From positions 218,635,271-218,699,270 of the forward strand of contig CM060947.1 in assembly GCA_030765055.1 (NCBI GenBank): a stretch of DNA of 64,000 nt, read 5' to 3'. Every line of letters starts with the position of its first letter. Within the stretch, counting starts at the first letter, position 1. Below, piece by piece: positions 1-13,571 of the stretch. Origin of the DNA: Mantis religiosa. Lineage: Eukaryota; Arthropoda; Insecta; Mantodea; Mantidae. The position numbers were made by a program, and so were the translations under genes. A model generated the notes under the pieces. The model made no database searches, was not told the DNA's origin, and saw only the letters and a list, made by a program, of their open reading frames with translations.

Positions 1-1
1 T

Positions 2-502
2 TGCATAAACAACTCGGTTGTCTTCTTTTACCATCTCCAGGATGTCCCTGGAGCTGTTACCTACAATCTCGGCGCTCGCACTCGCCAACCAACTCGCCTC
101 ATGAGCAGACTGTCACAAGATCTCCTGAGTGACCTCTCCAGTACAGACGACCCAGACGAGTTTATCCCGCCCCTGATTCTGTACGGCTGCGAAGTCTGGG
201 GATCAGCGGCTCACACCACTATTCGCAGGCTTCAGTGCGTCCAGAACAGGGCGCTACGAATGATCTACGATACTGGTCGTAGATTCCCGTCCCATATCCT
301 CCACATCTACTCCGGAGTCCCATACATTGTAGACGTGGTGCGGGAGAGAACCCGTACCATCTACAATAAAAGAGGCTCCCACCCCAATAACCTGGTGAAT
401 ACCCTGGGCCGGTATGAGCATAGGGTTCCTCGCCGGAGTCCAAGTTACCGGCTGCCCAAAGACGCTTTGGGCAACTCAACTGAGCGGGCCACTTTCCTCT
501 GA
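2..502 (+). pseudogene. LINE ORF2 C-terminal fragment (Jockey/CR1-like non-LTR retrotransposon)
   Basis: The frame is open from the left edge to a TGA at 500-502. It carries the segment usual just after the reverse-transcriptase core of Jockey/CR1-type ORF2 proteins: a YGCEVWG motif (codons near 180-203) followed by LQCVQNRALRMI. In these families this region links the RT palm/thumb to the C-terminal tail. The residues before YGCEVWG (an LSSTDDPDEF-like run) do not look like the usual helix, so a deletion upstream is likely. The 5' part lies outside the window. The protein would have been a cytoplasmic/nuclear reverse transcriptase for target-primed insertion. As seen it is only a tail fragment and not functional. 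Confidence 0.7.
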
Positions 503-880
503 CTTTGTACCCCCAAGTCCAGAAATGGGCTTGGTAAAACCCATACCCTAACATTAATTTATTTCCCTCCGGCCTGTCAAGCGGGCTGTGCTCAGATGAC
601 TCTCAAGCAGGCGGAAGAGCGCAGCCAGCACTGGACGCACAACCCCCCGGGGCACTTGCACCCACACATGGCTAGATATACCACTGCCCAAGACAACCGC
701 CTGCAAGACAATTCTTTTATACTGCCCAGATAAAGCCACGCTAAGCGGCTAGGTGCTGAGCAGCAAACACCCCGCCCAGGTAAACTTGGACGACTCGCAT
801 CTTCTGCTGGTCTGCTACCCAGACGAGTGACAACTATCAAACTTAAAGTCCTTAATTTGTGTTACAGTGATCCTGCCATA
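503..880 (+). other. Probable 3' UTR of the LINE fragment
   Basis: This is relatively GC-rich, non-coding sequence directly after the ORF2 stop, with composition like the coding part and unlike the AT-rich DNA that follows from about 880. The position fits a LINE 3' UTR, but no poly-A tail or target-site duplication marks the end, so the right boundary is a guess. Confidence 0.35.
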
Positions 881-3172
881 TGTAGCTAGAGTCGTCGTTC
901 ACGGTTACCTCAATTGTTATGTATACAGTTACTAAGTTTCTCTATAACAAACATCTGTAAAAAGCATACTTGCTGATAGATGGATAAAAAAACAAACTCG
1001 GTTGACACACATTCCTTCCGATACGCTTCCACCCTTTACCATGTAGTACTACGCTTACGGTTAACATGCGACGCATCAAAGCCTGGCGAGAAGGTACTTA
1101 GTTTCGGGAAAAGCAATGTTGTCCCTTTCTTCGCGTGAACAATTAGTTCATTCAAGACCACGGTGAACAATAAATAGCATGTGGTAAGAAAACTAAAATA
1201 ATGAAAGAGAAAACAGGAGAGATGTTGCAACGCTGTGTTTGACTCTACGTGGAGTTAACAAGCGCCCGAAATTTGTAATTGCTTTGATTTTCATTGGTTG
1301 AAGTGACAGGCACATTGGTGCAAGTAAAAACCAACGACTTTCAAGCATAAACAATGCACGCGGTTAGTGTTATTACACGGCAGAACGCCGAGGCATATTG
1401 ACCTTCACTAAGCGCTACATTCGCTTATTACTTTGTTTTCTATGCGAACGAAATACTAGCAACTCGTGGTCAGGTTGTGTTTCGTCGCTTATCGTACGCC
1501 GGGTTACTATTATATTTCGCTCTTCTAACAAGATAACAACCGAATACAGAGCTGTGTCACTGAAAATCAATGCGCCTCAACGCTCTGGCACATATGAAGT
1601 ACCCAAGAAACTTATGACAAAAGGCATAAAGTGCACGTTAACCATTAGACTAGCAGAATAATACAGCAGTGTGAGCCGACGTCACACCGGCACGGCACAT
1701 CCTCGTCTGATTTAAACACACATGTGCCTAAATTTTTCAAGGCTCCTTTTATATTTCACACATTTCAAAATTAGTTTTATTTCACTTCTCACAGTAACAA
1801 GTGCAGTTAATGAGCCCAGCAGGTCTAAGATGCAGCAACGACAGGCGAAAGTATGTACGACAGTAAATCAGGCGACAGAAATCTCAGTGTCTACATGTCA
1901 GAAACCTTCACATGCCGTTCTTGTTCGGCTTCCAACTTAATTTAGTGAGGACAGTAACAGAAATATCGCCAACAAGGTGGCGCCCTAGAGTGGTACTGGC
2001 ACAACTGCTATCTTGGTGCCAAAAGCCTGCTGCCCATGTTCTTTATTGCGTAGCGATTATGCGTTACTACTAAATAACAAGTCAACGGGCCCTGGGTCAC
2101 TAGAACGTCTGGAAATCCACTTCAGTGTTTAAAATAGCTCGCACTTGCCAGCTAGGTGTTCTGTGGATTATGCTTTCTGGGCCATCTGTTACTTCGTCTT
2201 TCATGCACAAAGCAAAACTTGCAAATGAAAGATCGTATATTTCTTACAAGTACGCACTGACAAAATACCAACATTTTGTCAAACAAATTCATAACATTAA
2301 ATAAGCATTTTAAAGAAAAAAGAATATTTACTTCTCTATTATTTGCGCATACGGACATTATACTCCTTCCAGAAATTTGATAACTTGGTTTCACCTTCTG
2401 AGATCCCTAAGTACACCCCTACCTCGCACCCAAAAATAGAAAAAGATCCGATCGCTAGCGCGTGTGTACACCCTATCTCAAAAATGTAAATTCAGTTAAC
2501 TTCAAGATGCAACACGAGGATTTTCAAAAATATCTTCCACTACAAACCACCGTTGCATGAAAAGTTGTTCATCTCTTATTTTCCCATAAATGGTTCTGAA
2601 AACTTTGATTCAAATGCCAGAGCTGTTTACTATAGTTAAGGTCTATGCATGAGAATTAAAATTAATGTCTTGATTTGTCTGGAAATAGCTCGTGAAGTCT
2701 CTACCCCCCCCCCCCCCCTGCGTGTATGTGCATGTGCACGTGTAACAGCAACTCGAAAACGAAAATTTGATATCCAATTTGTCTTCCAAGGATGCGACAC
2801 AAAGGTTTTAATAAATATTCCATATTCTAAATTAACTTTACGTATACAATTTTTAAAACAGGCCAATGATTTTTATTAAACCACCATATGTTTAAAATTA
2901 TTTATATAAGAAATAAAAAGTATGAGGCAATTAGCCTAGCCTATGAAGTCCTTCTTATTTTGAATATCTTCTGGAATTGGTAAACCGTAAGAGACAAACC
3001 TTAATATCTTAGTGGTATAATGGTACTTATGTCAAATACTATTAACTAGTAAATAAATACTTAAGTAAAGAGCATTAACTATTCCGAAGAAATTCTTGTT
3101 ATTGGTTTGAATTTTAAAATACTTTTTTTTTAATTGTGGCCTAGAGCATGGAACATCAGTCATCACATAAGC
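881..3172. other. Unassigned stretch
   Basis: No reading frame or repeat I recognise. It contains a pure C run at 2704-2718 that opens two mutually shadowing frames on both strands, neither protein-like. A segment near 1015-1050 (CCATGTAGTACTACG) loosely resembles one at 23122-23140 (GCCATGTAGTAGCAAG), which may be a shared old repeat. Confidence 0.3.
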
Positions 3173-3384
3173 GCCCGTCTCGGTAGCGTAGACGGTAGCA
3201 TGTCATGTTCAAGAGGTCCCGAGTTCGAATCTCCGTTAGGGCGAGTTACCTAGATAAGGTTTTTTCCGGGGTTTTCACTTACCCTGAAAGACGAATGCTG
3301 GGTCCATGGACCCCGGACTCACTGGAGCATCATTTCACCCACTTCGTTCATCGTCCGATATGACTAAATGTTGGAGGACGTAAA

Positions 3385-3385
<1 letters not shown>
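3173..3385 (+). mobile_element. tRNA-derived SINE, family 1
   Basis: The head starts GCCCGTCTCGGTAGCG and contains a tRNA-type B box (GAGTTCGAATCTC) near 3221-3233. A conserved body follows: the GAGTTACCT..GATAAGG block, a CATGGACCCCGG block, ATCATTTCACCCA and CGTCCGATATGAC. The same order occurs in five other copies in this window. SINEs are transcribed by RNA polymerase III from the internal A/B boxes and mobilised by a LINE; this copy encodes nothing. Its 3' end passes directly into a TC microsatellite in place of the usual A-rich tail. Confidence 0.85.
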
Positions 3386-3456
<71 letters not shown>

Positions 3457-3457
3457 C
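3386..3457. repeat. Compound microsatellite (TC)n-(AC)n
   Basis: About 29 uninterrupted TC units run to 3444 and are followed by about six AC units. It begins exactly at the 3' end of the family 1 SINE, suggesting that it grew from the SINE tail. Confidence 0.95.
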
Positions 3458-5218
3458 ACAAAAGCGACCTGCTTTTTATTATCTGACTTATTGCTTTAGT
3501 ATTTTTTATATCCACATGTCTAAAATATATGCATCTGCACTTAAGTTTATATACGTTAGTTGATTTACCCGCAGCTTTTCAAAGCTCCAATAAAATTTTA
3601 ATTAATTTCATTTGTATCCGATGGTACTGAACTAGATTGTATCAAAATGTAACGCATCAAAACAGATTCACCTAAGGATTATCAAAATATTTTGTAATCT
3701 TAGAAACTTATTCAGTGTTTTGATGCTAAATCCTGCACACACCAGTAGTATTTGAATTGAATATTAAATAAGCAACATGGCACACAAATAATTATTGAAT
3801 TAAAATCACTGTCCGATTGCTTCGCTGTGCATAGTTTTCATCTTTTGTCGAAGTTTATGTGAGGATACCAGTTTTCTCTTTTATGATTTTGTCATGGAGA
3901 AGTCGACGCCTTCTTGGCAACTATATTGTTCACGAGTCCAACGTGTTCTATATTTTAGGATGAAATGGTTAGATGTTTAACTGTAATTGCCTGGCTGATT
4001 GAGAAAGTAACGTCGAACAGATAGCATTACTATCACAAGAAAAATAAGGTTCAGCTGAGATCTTGTTAGATTATCTTCAAACCAAACAGCGGCAATGAAG
4101 AAGTAAAAGAACGCATGATGAACGATTACGTTTTTCTGAATACCATAAATGTGGAGTATTTCTCTGTTTTTGGAGTTTAGTAGTTCTATTCCAAAATCAT
4201 TTGTCCAATAGAGACAGATATACCTAAAGCACTGCAAACAAGACGGCGTTGTGTTCATTATAAAACACGTTTATTATCCAAAAACAACGCTGCAATTCAA
4301 AATCGAAGAAAAATTTACAATATATCCACAATTTTTTTAACATACAGAAAATTAAAACCGATTGCAAACTACTAAATCCATGCCTCGCTCAAGATGGCCC
4401 AATCGCTTCGAACTCACTGGAAGCTTCGTGTCTCGAATACTACATACAAGGTACATTATTGCCACTATTCCATTCAAGTAATTATTGTTGACTACCACTT
4501 CATGTAGTGAATAGTTTAAAAAATTACAGACGCGAAGAAACTGATGTAAATATTCGTTGACCACTTTTTGAAAGAGCAATCATTTTTGGAAAGAAATTCA
4601 CGTCAAAATCTATCCCCAAATTTAACCTCGGGCAGCAGTTCATAATGTGGCCTGGTGATCCTCCAGTGCACCAGCACTCTATGAGATACAATGATAATGA
4701 CCTCAAAGGGAGATAATAGATGTCACTGACGCTGAAAGCATAATCATGTTCGATTAACACAAGTGGTGTAACTCGTCACGGGGGATTTACCTGAATGCCG
4801 ATGGAATTCTCCACAGAGGCCTCTTCGGTTTAATTGTTTATCAGCAACCCATGGGAAATTTCATCACAAGTTGCCCAAAGCAATTGAGTGTTTTGATGAT
4901 TGTGAGATACCGATCAAATACAGCGAGAAGGACGCTTGTCCTTCAAAAGTTTCTGATTTTTGCGTATGTTGCGTATGTGCTATATATAGCCGGATCACAA
5001 CTTCCGTTTACCAATGGCAATGAAATGTTGCGCTCCATTAAAATATTGCGAACTCTGATTCACATGTTCCTGTGTATGTGAAGGGCAAAACTAAGAAATA
5101 AAACACAGATGAATACCAAAACTTCTACTTCTACAGTCTCCTGCACCAGAAAATGGTTCAATATTTTCTCTATTTTCTCCAAAATGTAACAATTTTGATT
5201 GAAATCAATTTAGGATAT
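3458..5218. other. Unassigned stretch
   Basis: AT-rich with only short frames (at most 93 codons) that do not resemble known proteins. I see no repeat boundaries. Confidence 0.3.
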
Positions 5219-5787
5219 TGTGATAAAGACGATAAAGTTCACCTTTAACTCCTTTATTTGTCGCTAAATAGTACAAACAGTACTAGTACGTACAAATAGT
5301 ACGTACAAACAGCTTCTCCTTTACACAAATAAACCACTTCCATACGTCTCTACAATGTTTCTTTGTGTCCTTTTAGCATGCATTCTTGGGTAATCTTTCT
5401 GACCTACACACAGGTCCGCTCACGCCAATTGTAAACAAAACTCCGATATTCGCACATACACTGCTTCGCTATCTCTTCCACAGCCTCGATTCCTCACCAC
5501 GGAGCCGCACTTACTCACCTGTAAATTGCTTCTTGCACGTTCCACGGCCTGCCGACTCCTCCCAACGAAACCTGGAACACACCACACCTCTATGCCTGAC
5601 CGACTGATTCCTGAACTGCTCCAAGGCGCCGACTCCTCCACCATGGAGCCGCAGACAACGCTAAGCCCTAAGCACCAATATTCACTGACTTATTCGACTT
5701 TATATAACCGCCGGGCGCGGTAAATCTTTCTGGAACTAGAAACCTGGGGAAATATAGTACCGAAAGGTCTTTTGCGTAGTAACAACA
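5219..5787 (-). mobile_element. LTR-like block on the minus strand (possible solo LTR)
   Basis: Read on the minus strand the block begins TGTTGTTACTACG and ends TTTATCACA, the TG...CA pattern of LTRs. It has a TATATAAAG box at 5706-5698, an initiator-like TCAGTG about 20 bases further on, and AATAAA near 5258 close to the 3' end. Its middle is far more GC-rich than the flanks. No matching 4-5 bp target-site duplication is visible (ATAT against GAGT). A strong splice-donor consensus, CAG|GTGAGTAAG, sits at 5519/5518 on the same strand, so a host promoter plus first exon is an alternative. The only frame of note (5644-5420) is 74 codons and unrecognised. Confidence 0.42.
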
Positions 5788-6968
5788 GAGTTCCGCCCCA
5801 ATCTTATGACGTTTTCAGATGACCTAAACAGAAAAAGGGGAACATGCCCGTGTATGTGTGACAAAGAGAGAAACAACATAACTAAAAAACGAAATGGCAA
5901 ATACACACCAAAGGTGGTATTCAAGATCAGTGTCTTACATAATCATCCTACAATAAACTACACTTTACATGGGAAACAGCCATCTTCTATAACATGAACA
6001 GGCATTCTAATTAAAATTACATGTGTTTAAGATATTTGCATAAAAATCGCGTATATTTTCTGTGACTAACCTGTGAAGTCTTCTTCAATGAGGAGAAAAT
6101 TACTGCTGTATCTTGCGAAGTTATGAGGAAAATAAATTATATGGAATTTCAAAGCCAGCATATGAGGGGAACATACTTGACCATCTATTCCGCTTTCTGT
6201 ATATCCCTTGCACCTACAATGAAATGTGTAATGTCATTTTTCTACACAGGTTTTATTTCAATTAACATGAAGTGGAAAAGTAAGCATTCTAGTAGTTTCT
6301 AGTATTTAACTATTTAAAAATAAAGGAGCACAGGAAGTCAAATCTAACCTATTTCTAGAGGCATTGGGGTTTTCAATATATTTGTTGCTGTTATGTCCAA
6401 TTTTTCTACTTCATTTAGAAACATTTGAACAGTTGAGTAAACATTTTCCACTTTCCACGAGGCAGAAGTCTCTAACGCATGTCTGATTAGGCATGTATTT
6501 TTAACATGATTTTGAAGAGGAGAATCACTTTTTACACGAACATGTAAGAGTTTGTAAAATCGTACGGTTAGACCTTTTTCTGTGTTAATTACATAGCAGT
6601 TGTTGACCCTTTATGGAGATATTCCAAATGCTTTTGATCTCGCTTATAAAGCAGGGATGTATTTCCTCATTTTCCTCTAGTTTGGAGTTTCTCTGTTTTG
6701 AAAGTAGGGATGCTTTAACAGGTTTCTGTATAATTCATCGTGTGTTAAAATACCTCTAGTTTGACAAGCATTACTTATAATGATGCACACTCAACAGTTT
6801 TATCTCGTCAATGTGGATCTAAAGAGTAATTCGGTACGATTCTCACACACATATTTGGATTCCAACTGGTATCAAAGCCAATCATTTATGGTCCAGCGAT
6901 ATCGATAAGAGTAACGACAGAAACATGAAAGCAAACCTGTTTGAAAAACGAGAAGAATTTTCAACATC
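5788..6968. other. Unassigned stretch
   Basis: AT-rich, no credible coding frame, tRNA box or terminal repeat seen. Confidence 0.3.
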
Positions 6969-7440
6969 ACAGGTGTCCGAGTGGTCAGGTTGGCTGAGCT
7001 CTTTTTAATTAATTAATATATATAAAATGTGTGTACATAGATTTTTTTCTTTTTCTTATTTAACCCTTTTTATTGTTTCCATCTGTTCCACTGTCTGGTT
7101 TCTATAGTTTCACACATATACACTTAAACACGCATGCCCAAGGCGGGACTCAAACCCGCCTCTGCGCGCCGGAACGCGAGACATACGCTCCAGCTACTAT
7201 GGTTACGAGGGCCGGCATAGGCATGACCTACTAGTCCAAAGGTTGCAGGTTTAAACCCCATCCAGAAGGATGGTTTTTAAGGGTGCTTAAACGCCACAAC
7301 CCTATGTTGTATTTACTGACATGTAAAAAAACTACTGCGGGACGAAATGCCAGCACACCGAAGGTGCTGTTATCTCGCGATCCAACTGAGAGCATGTATA
7401 CAAAACAGCAGCAATAAACAATAATAATAAACATATAAAA
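6969..7440 (+). mobile_element. tRNA-derived SINE, family 5, split by another SINE
   Basis: The left half (6969-6999) is a class II tRNA-like A-box region, GTGTCCGAGTGGTCAGG. The right half resumes at 7217 with CTACTAGTCCAAAGG and a B box (GCAGGTTTAAACCCC). The body that follows contains GTGCTTAAACGCC, ATTTACTGACATGTAAA and CTGCGGGACGAAATGCC, and ends in an AATAAT-rich tail. The 30669-30861 copy has the same body order. The two halves make one tRNA head only when the intervening 7000-7216 segment is removed, so this is one older SINE cut by a later insertion. Confidence 0.6.
7000..7216 (-). mobile_element. tRNA-derived SINE, family 2, inserted in a family 5 SINE
   Basis: On the minus strand it starts GCCGGCCCTCGTAACC at 7216 and contains the B box GGTTTGAGTCCCGCC and then GGGCATGCGTGTTTAAG. 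The 20204-20400 copy has the same order (GCCGGCTCTCGTAGCC, GGATTCGATCCCGCC, GTGCATGGGTGTTTATG). The left end is an AT-rich tail with TTAATTAATTAATATATA. No clean target-site duplication is visible, probably because of age. Confidence 0.6.
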
Positions 7441-8508
7441 ATATTAATAACAATCGTTTCTTAAAGGAGGCCCGTGAAAAATATTTTGTATTACTTTGCC
7501 ACAGATGAGTCATTTATATTTATGAATGCTTTGCCCCAATTTATATGCATGAAAACCTAAACTGGCACACTGTGGTAAGAAGCACTCGGAATTTTTGCTT
7601 CTTGAGGCCAGGTCAGTGAACGGATATCATTCTCGGCACCAAGAGGTCAAGAGACCTAACCTTGACATCCGTTAACATACAATGGTGCACGGCTACTTCC
7701 GATTAGCAGCCAATGACACTGTCTGAAGAACAGGCAAGCGTCTGCTACTGCTACTTCGGATACTAAAAATCAGATTTTGCAACACACTTATGTAGAGCGA
7801 GGGAAGATGTGATCCTGCCAACGGCAGGGCAGCAACGAGTGATTTGTTCTACTGTCTAAGCAAATTTCAGGCGTTTGCTAAATTTACATTCTCTCCGTAA
7901 CACGAAATCTCGCTTTTCGCCGAGAACTACAAGAACTTTCTTCTAGTGCCATGGTGGAAATATATGGAATAAATACAAGAAAATTCCTATAACGTATACC
8001 AAATTCTACAGAATATTTGTCTTAAATTTCGGAAATAGGGCATCATGCATGGTGGCGCTTGTACCAATTGGATAGCTCTAATATTTGATTGTGTACATAT
8101 ATTGGCATTACCTCTTATTTACCAACAAACACACATTCATAAATTCTATGCACTGTTCTGAAATTCATGGTCATCACACGATAAGTACTAGTAGTTCTTT
8201 TGAGACAATATAACTTAATTTACTCAATAAACTTTCCAATAATACTACAGCTGTACATGTATTTAAACAGAACAATAAAGTGCATTCTCCTGGCTAAGAT
8301 GTATGCTAAAAGCAGATTTTATTGACACTTCTATTCTGACCTGCTTACAATATACGTGTTTTTGCAAATAAACCATCTATCCATGTTTGGAAAGAAGTCA
8401 CAATTTTGACAAAATGCAGTTTCACTTAAGTCATCTGCGTCGGTTTAAGATTCCTACTTCTGTTTAATCGCATTTAGTTTCAACTGTAATTTAATGTTTA
8501 GCTACTTT
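7441..8508. other. Unassigned stretch
   Basis: No coding frame of note and no recognised repeat. Confidence 0.3.
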
Positions 8509-8705
8509 AACGCCCTCCAACGTTGTCATATCGCACATGAATTAAATGGGTGAAATGATGCTCAAATGAGCCCACGGTCAATAGAGCTTAAGAGTTGTTA
8601 TCCCACATTCATCTTCCAGGATAAGGAAAAACCTTATGCAGACAATCCATCCTGATTGATATTCGAATTCGGGACCTCAAGAACGTGTGGCACATGTCAT
8701 TCATT
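8509..8705 (-). mobile_element. tRNA-derived SINE, family 1 (diverged)
   Basis: Minus-strand copy. In plus orientation it shows GTCATATCGCACATG, GGGTGAAATGATGCTC, the GATAAGG..AAACCTTAT block and the B-box complement ATTCGAATTCGGGACCTC. The 5' tRNA end (the CTACCGAGACGGGC equivalent) is mutated beyond recognition. Confidence 0.72.
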
Positions 8706-9589
8706 GCAAGTAGTAGATCCGTAGATAACATTGGTTATAAAACAAGACTACCTTTCGTGTAGCTTGATCTAAAAAGATAAATGAAATATGAACATCGTAA
8801 TTTACGTAATTTACTATACAGACACATACACATATTTTAACATTTATTTTATAATAAATGTTACATTTATGTTACTCTTTTAATTTATACATAATTTTCA
8901 GACAAAATATCTATTACTACAACAGCTATATAAAGGAAAACCTAGATATTAAGTAAGAGAAATATTAGAGTAAAGGTGTACCAAAAGATACCACTAACAG
9001 TAAAACATTGGGAAATGTGAACAGTCACCTGGCTAATGTAAACCAAATTCGAACTCATGACCACTTGAATGAGAGGAAGACACGCTGCATCCAGAATACA
9101 GAGGCGGGCAATGATGCTTTAAAGGTCTACTCATTTTGATTTGTTATAGATTTCTTGCAGCAATTCAGTAGATGCAATTTCCTTTAGAGAAGATTGGAAC
9201 ATGTATTTACATTTTGTTTCTGTAAAACCTTTTTACAGTATTAATATATGTAGTGTCTTAAATACTGCAACAGTACCGTGTTAAAAAGTCCATACTTCCG
9301 AGCATTTCAGTCTTTCAAACTGGAAATTTCTAAGAAACTGAAGTAAAAATTGAATATTTAAAATTATTAAATATAACCAGACATTTTTATTTAAAGCAAT
9401 ATATTTGGATGAGGCATTAGTAGGAATCAAATTTGTTTCATACACATGGATCGTTTGATAAGTCTGGTAAATTTCCATGAAGGGATGGACATTTTTTTGT
9501 TGCAACTTTGTGGGTGGTAAGCTTGATTATTCAAAAGATTGTACAGAAAATTTGAATGTGCTAATATGAAGTTCACTGTTGACAGCCAT
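8706..9589. other. Mostly unassigned; possible SINE head near 9000-9100
   Basis: Read on the minus strand, 9100-9000 contains a B-box-like GAGTTCGAATTTGG preceded by an A-box-like stretch. No second copy in the window confirms it. The rest is AT-rich without recognisable content. Confidence 0.28.
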
Positions 9590-10550
9590 TTGAGCTGGTC
9601 AATGTGATAGCTGCGATTGAGAATGGAAGAGTGCCGTGTGGTTAGTAATTTTCATTTGAAGGACTGAACTGCCGCACAAGTTAATACTGAACTGGATGAA
9701 GTTCATGCAACTCTGCACCAACATCGAAGACAATTTTCTGTTGGATCAATGAATTTAAATGTGGTCTTAGAAGCACCGAGAAGAATCGTGCTCTGGTCGC
9801 CCAACTGAGGTCATCACACAGTACACCACTGAAAAAAAAAAAAAAAAATCCACGATCTGGTTATGGAAAACCGCCGAATCAAAATGTGTGAGATTGCTGA
9901 GGCTGTAGGCATCTCAATTGAGCAAGTGCACAACATCCTGTATGAAAAAGTGGCAATGTAAAACTGTGCAAGATGAGTGCCACTTATTGCTCACAGTCGA
10001 CCAAAATCGCATCCGAAAAAACACTTCTGCCGAGTGTCTGGCGATGTTTAATCGCAATCCGCGTCTTTGTACTCCGATTTGTGACTCTGGATGAAACTTT
10101 TATCCATCATTACATACCAGAGTCAAAACAGCAGTCAAAACAATGCACAAAGGCTGCTGAAAGTGCACCAAAGGCAAGCCGGTAAGGTGGTGACCACATT
10201 TTTTTGGGTTTCTCAACGAATAATCCTCATAGACTACTTGGAAAAAGGCAGAACCATAATTAAAGCATATTATGCTTCATTATTTGATCGTTAGCAACAT
10301 GAGTGGACTGAAAAGGACCGAGAATGAAACGCAAAAAGTGCTCTTTCACCAGGATAATGCACCATTCCTGCTCCCGAACTTGAAAATTTGGCTTGGTGGT
10401 AAGCCCTTTTCATCAAATGAAGAACTGATAGTCATCGTCAACGAATATTTTGCAGACCTTGACGGAACCTATTTTTCCGACGGGATGAAAAAGCTGAAAC
10501 ATCGCTGGACCAAGTGTATAGTCATCAATGTATACTATGTCGAGAAATAA
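9590..10550 (+). pseudogene. Mariner transposase remnant, cecropia/SETMAR-like type
   Basis: Pieces of a mariner transposase lie in order in shifting frames. The N-terminal HTH region includes KIHDLVMENRRIKMCEIAEA (about 9845-9905) and ISIEQVHNILYEK. The first catalytic block is TLDETFIHHY (about 10084-10113), followed by SKQQSKQ. Further on come IDYLEKG, YYASLFDR, the second catalytic block VLFHQDNAP (about 10339-10365), then NLKIWLGGKPFSSNEE and a terminal YVEK before TAA at 10548-10550. About 30 residues are missing right after QDNAP, which removes the third catalytic Asp. Frameshifts, stops and a poly-A run near 9830-9848 break the rest. The enzyme would have cut and pasted its own element at TA sites; this copy cannot. 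No terminal repeats were identified. Confidence 0.8.
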
Positions 10551-10582
10551 GGTGAGACACACGCGCACACGCACACACTAAG

Positions 10583-11170
10583 CTTCGATTATCACCAGTG
10601 ATGAGTCATGGCTGCATCATTATGATCCTGAAGGAAAACAAGCCAGCACAGTGTGGAAATCGCCAGGTTCTCCAACACCAAAAAATGCAGAAGTTGTTTC
10701 ATCTGCAGGGAAAGCGATGATCACATTTTTTTACTGTAATGGAATTATTTACCGGCATGCAGTCCCTCCTCACAGCAGCATACTATACGTCAGTACTGGC
10801 TACACTGAGGAAACGACTAGAGCTTTCTCGGACTGGGTGGCGACTTCATCACAATGCACGGCCTCACGTCGCAAATAAAATCATGCAGTTTCTGGCTCGA
10901 TTCAACATTACCTGTGTACCACATTAACCTTATAGCTCCGATCTTGCACTCTGTGATTTTTTTTATTCCCATCACTAAAGGCAAAGCTTATGGGTATTCG
11001 ATTTGAGAACTCTGAAGCAGTGCTCAAGAAAAGTGCGGCGATTCTCAAGGACCTGACAAAGAATTGTCTGCAGCACGTGTTCAAAAACTGGCAGAGTCGC
11101 TATAAAAAGTTGCATTGAAGTAGGAGGGCACTACTTTGAAAAACATCATGTAAACATTGAACTGCAGTAA
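10583..11170 (+). pseudogene. Second mariner transposase remnant, different subfamily, C-terminal two thirds
   Basis: It begins at the first catalytic block (ITSDESWLHHYDPEG, about 10588-10632) and runs through TVWKSPGSPTPKNAE and SSAGKAMITFFY. The second catalytic block reads LHHNARP, in which the Asp of the normal HHDNARP is missing through a 3-base loss. The third block follows as PYSSDLALCDFF, with its Asp kept. The end is HYFEKHHVNIELQ before TAA at 11168-11170. The N-terminal DNA-binding half is absent. The piece follows the preceding mariner after only about 30 bases of CA-rich sequence, in the same direction, but its sequence is of another subfamily. Several frame changes and one stop (before PYSSD) are present. 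Non-functional. Confidence 0.8.
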
Positions 11171-13414
<2,244 letters not shown>

Positions 13415-13535
13415 AACACATTAAACATCATCCAGAACAATATCCAGACAATTAATATTGAAAATGGCATTTCATTATTGGCATTTCATTTGTCAACATC
13501 TCTTGAACACACTGTACTTCAATAAGCATAATTAG

Positions 13536-13571
<36 letters not shown>

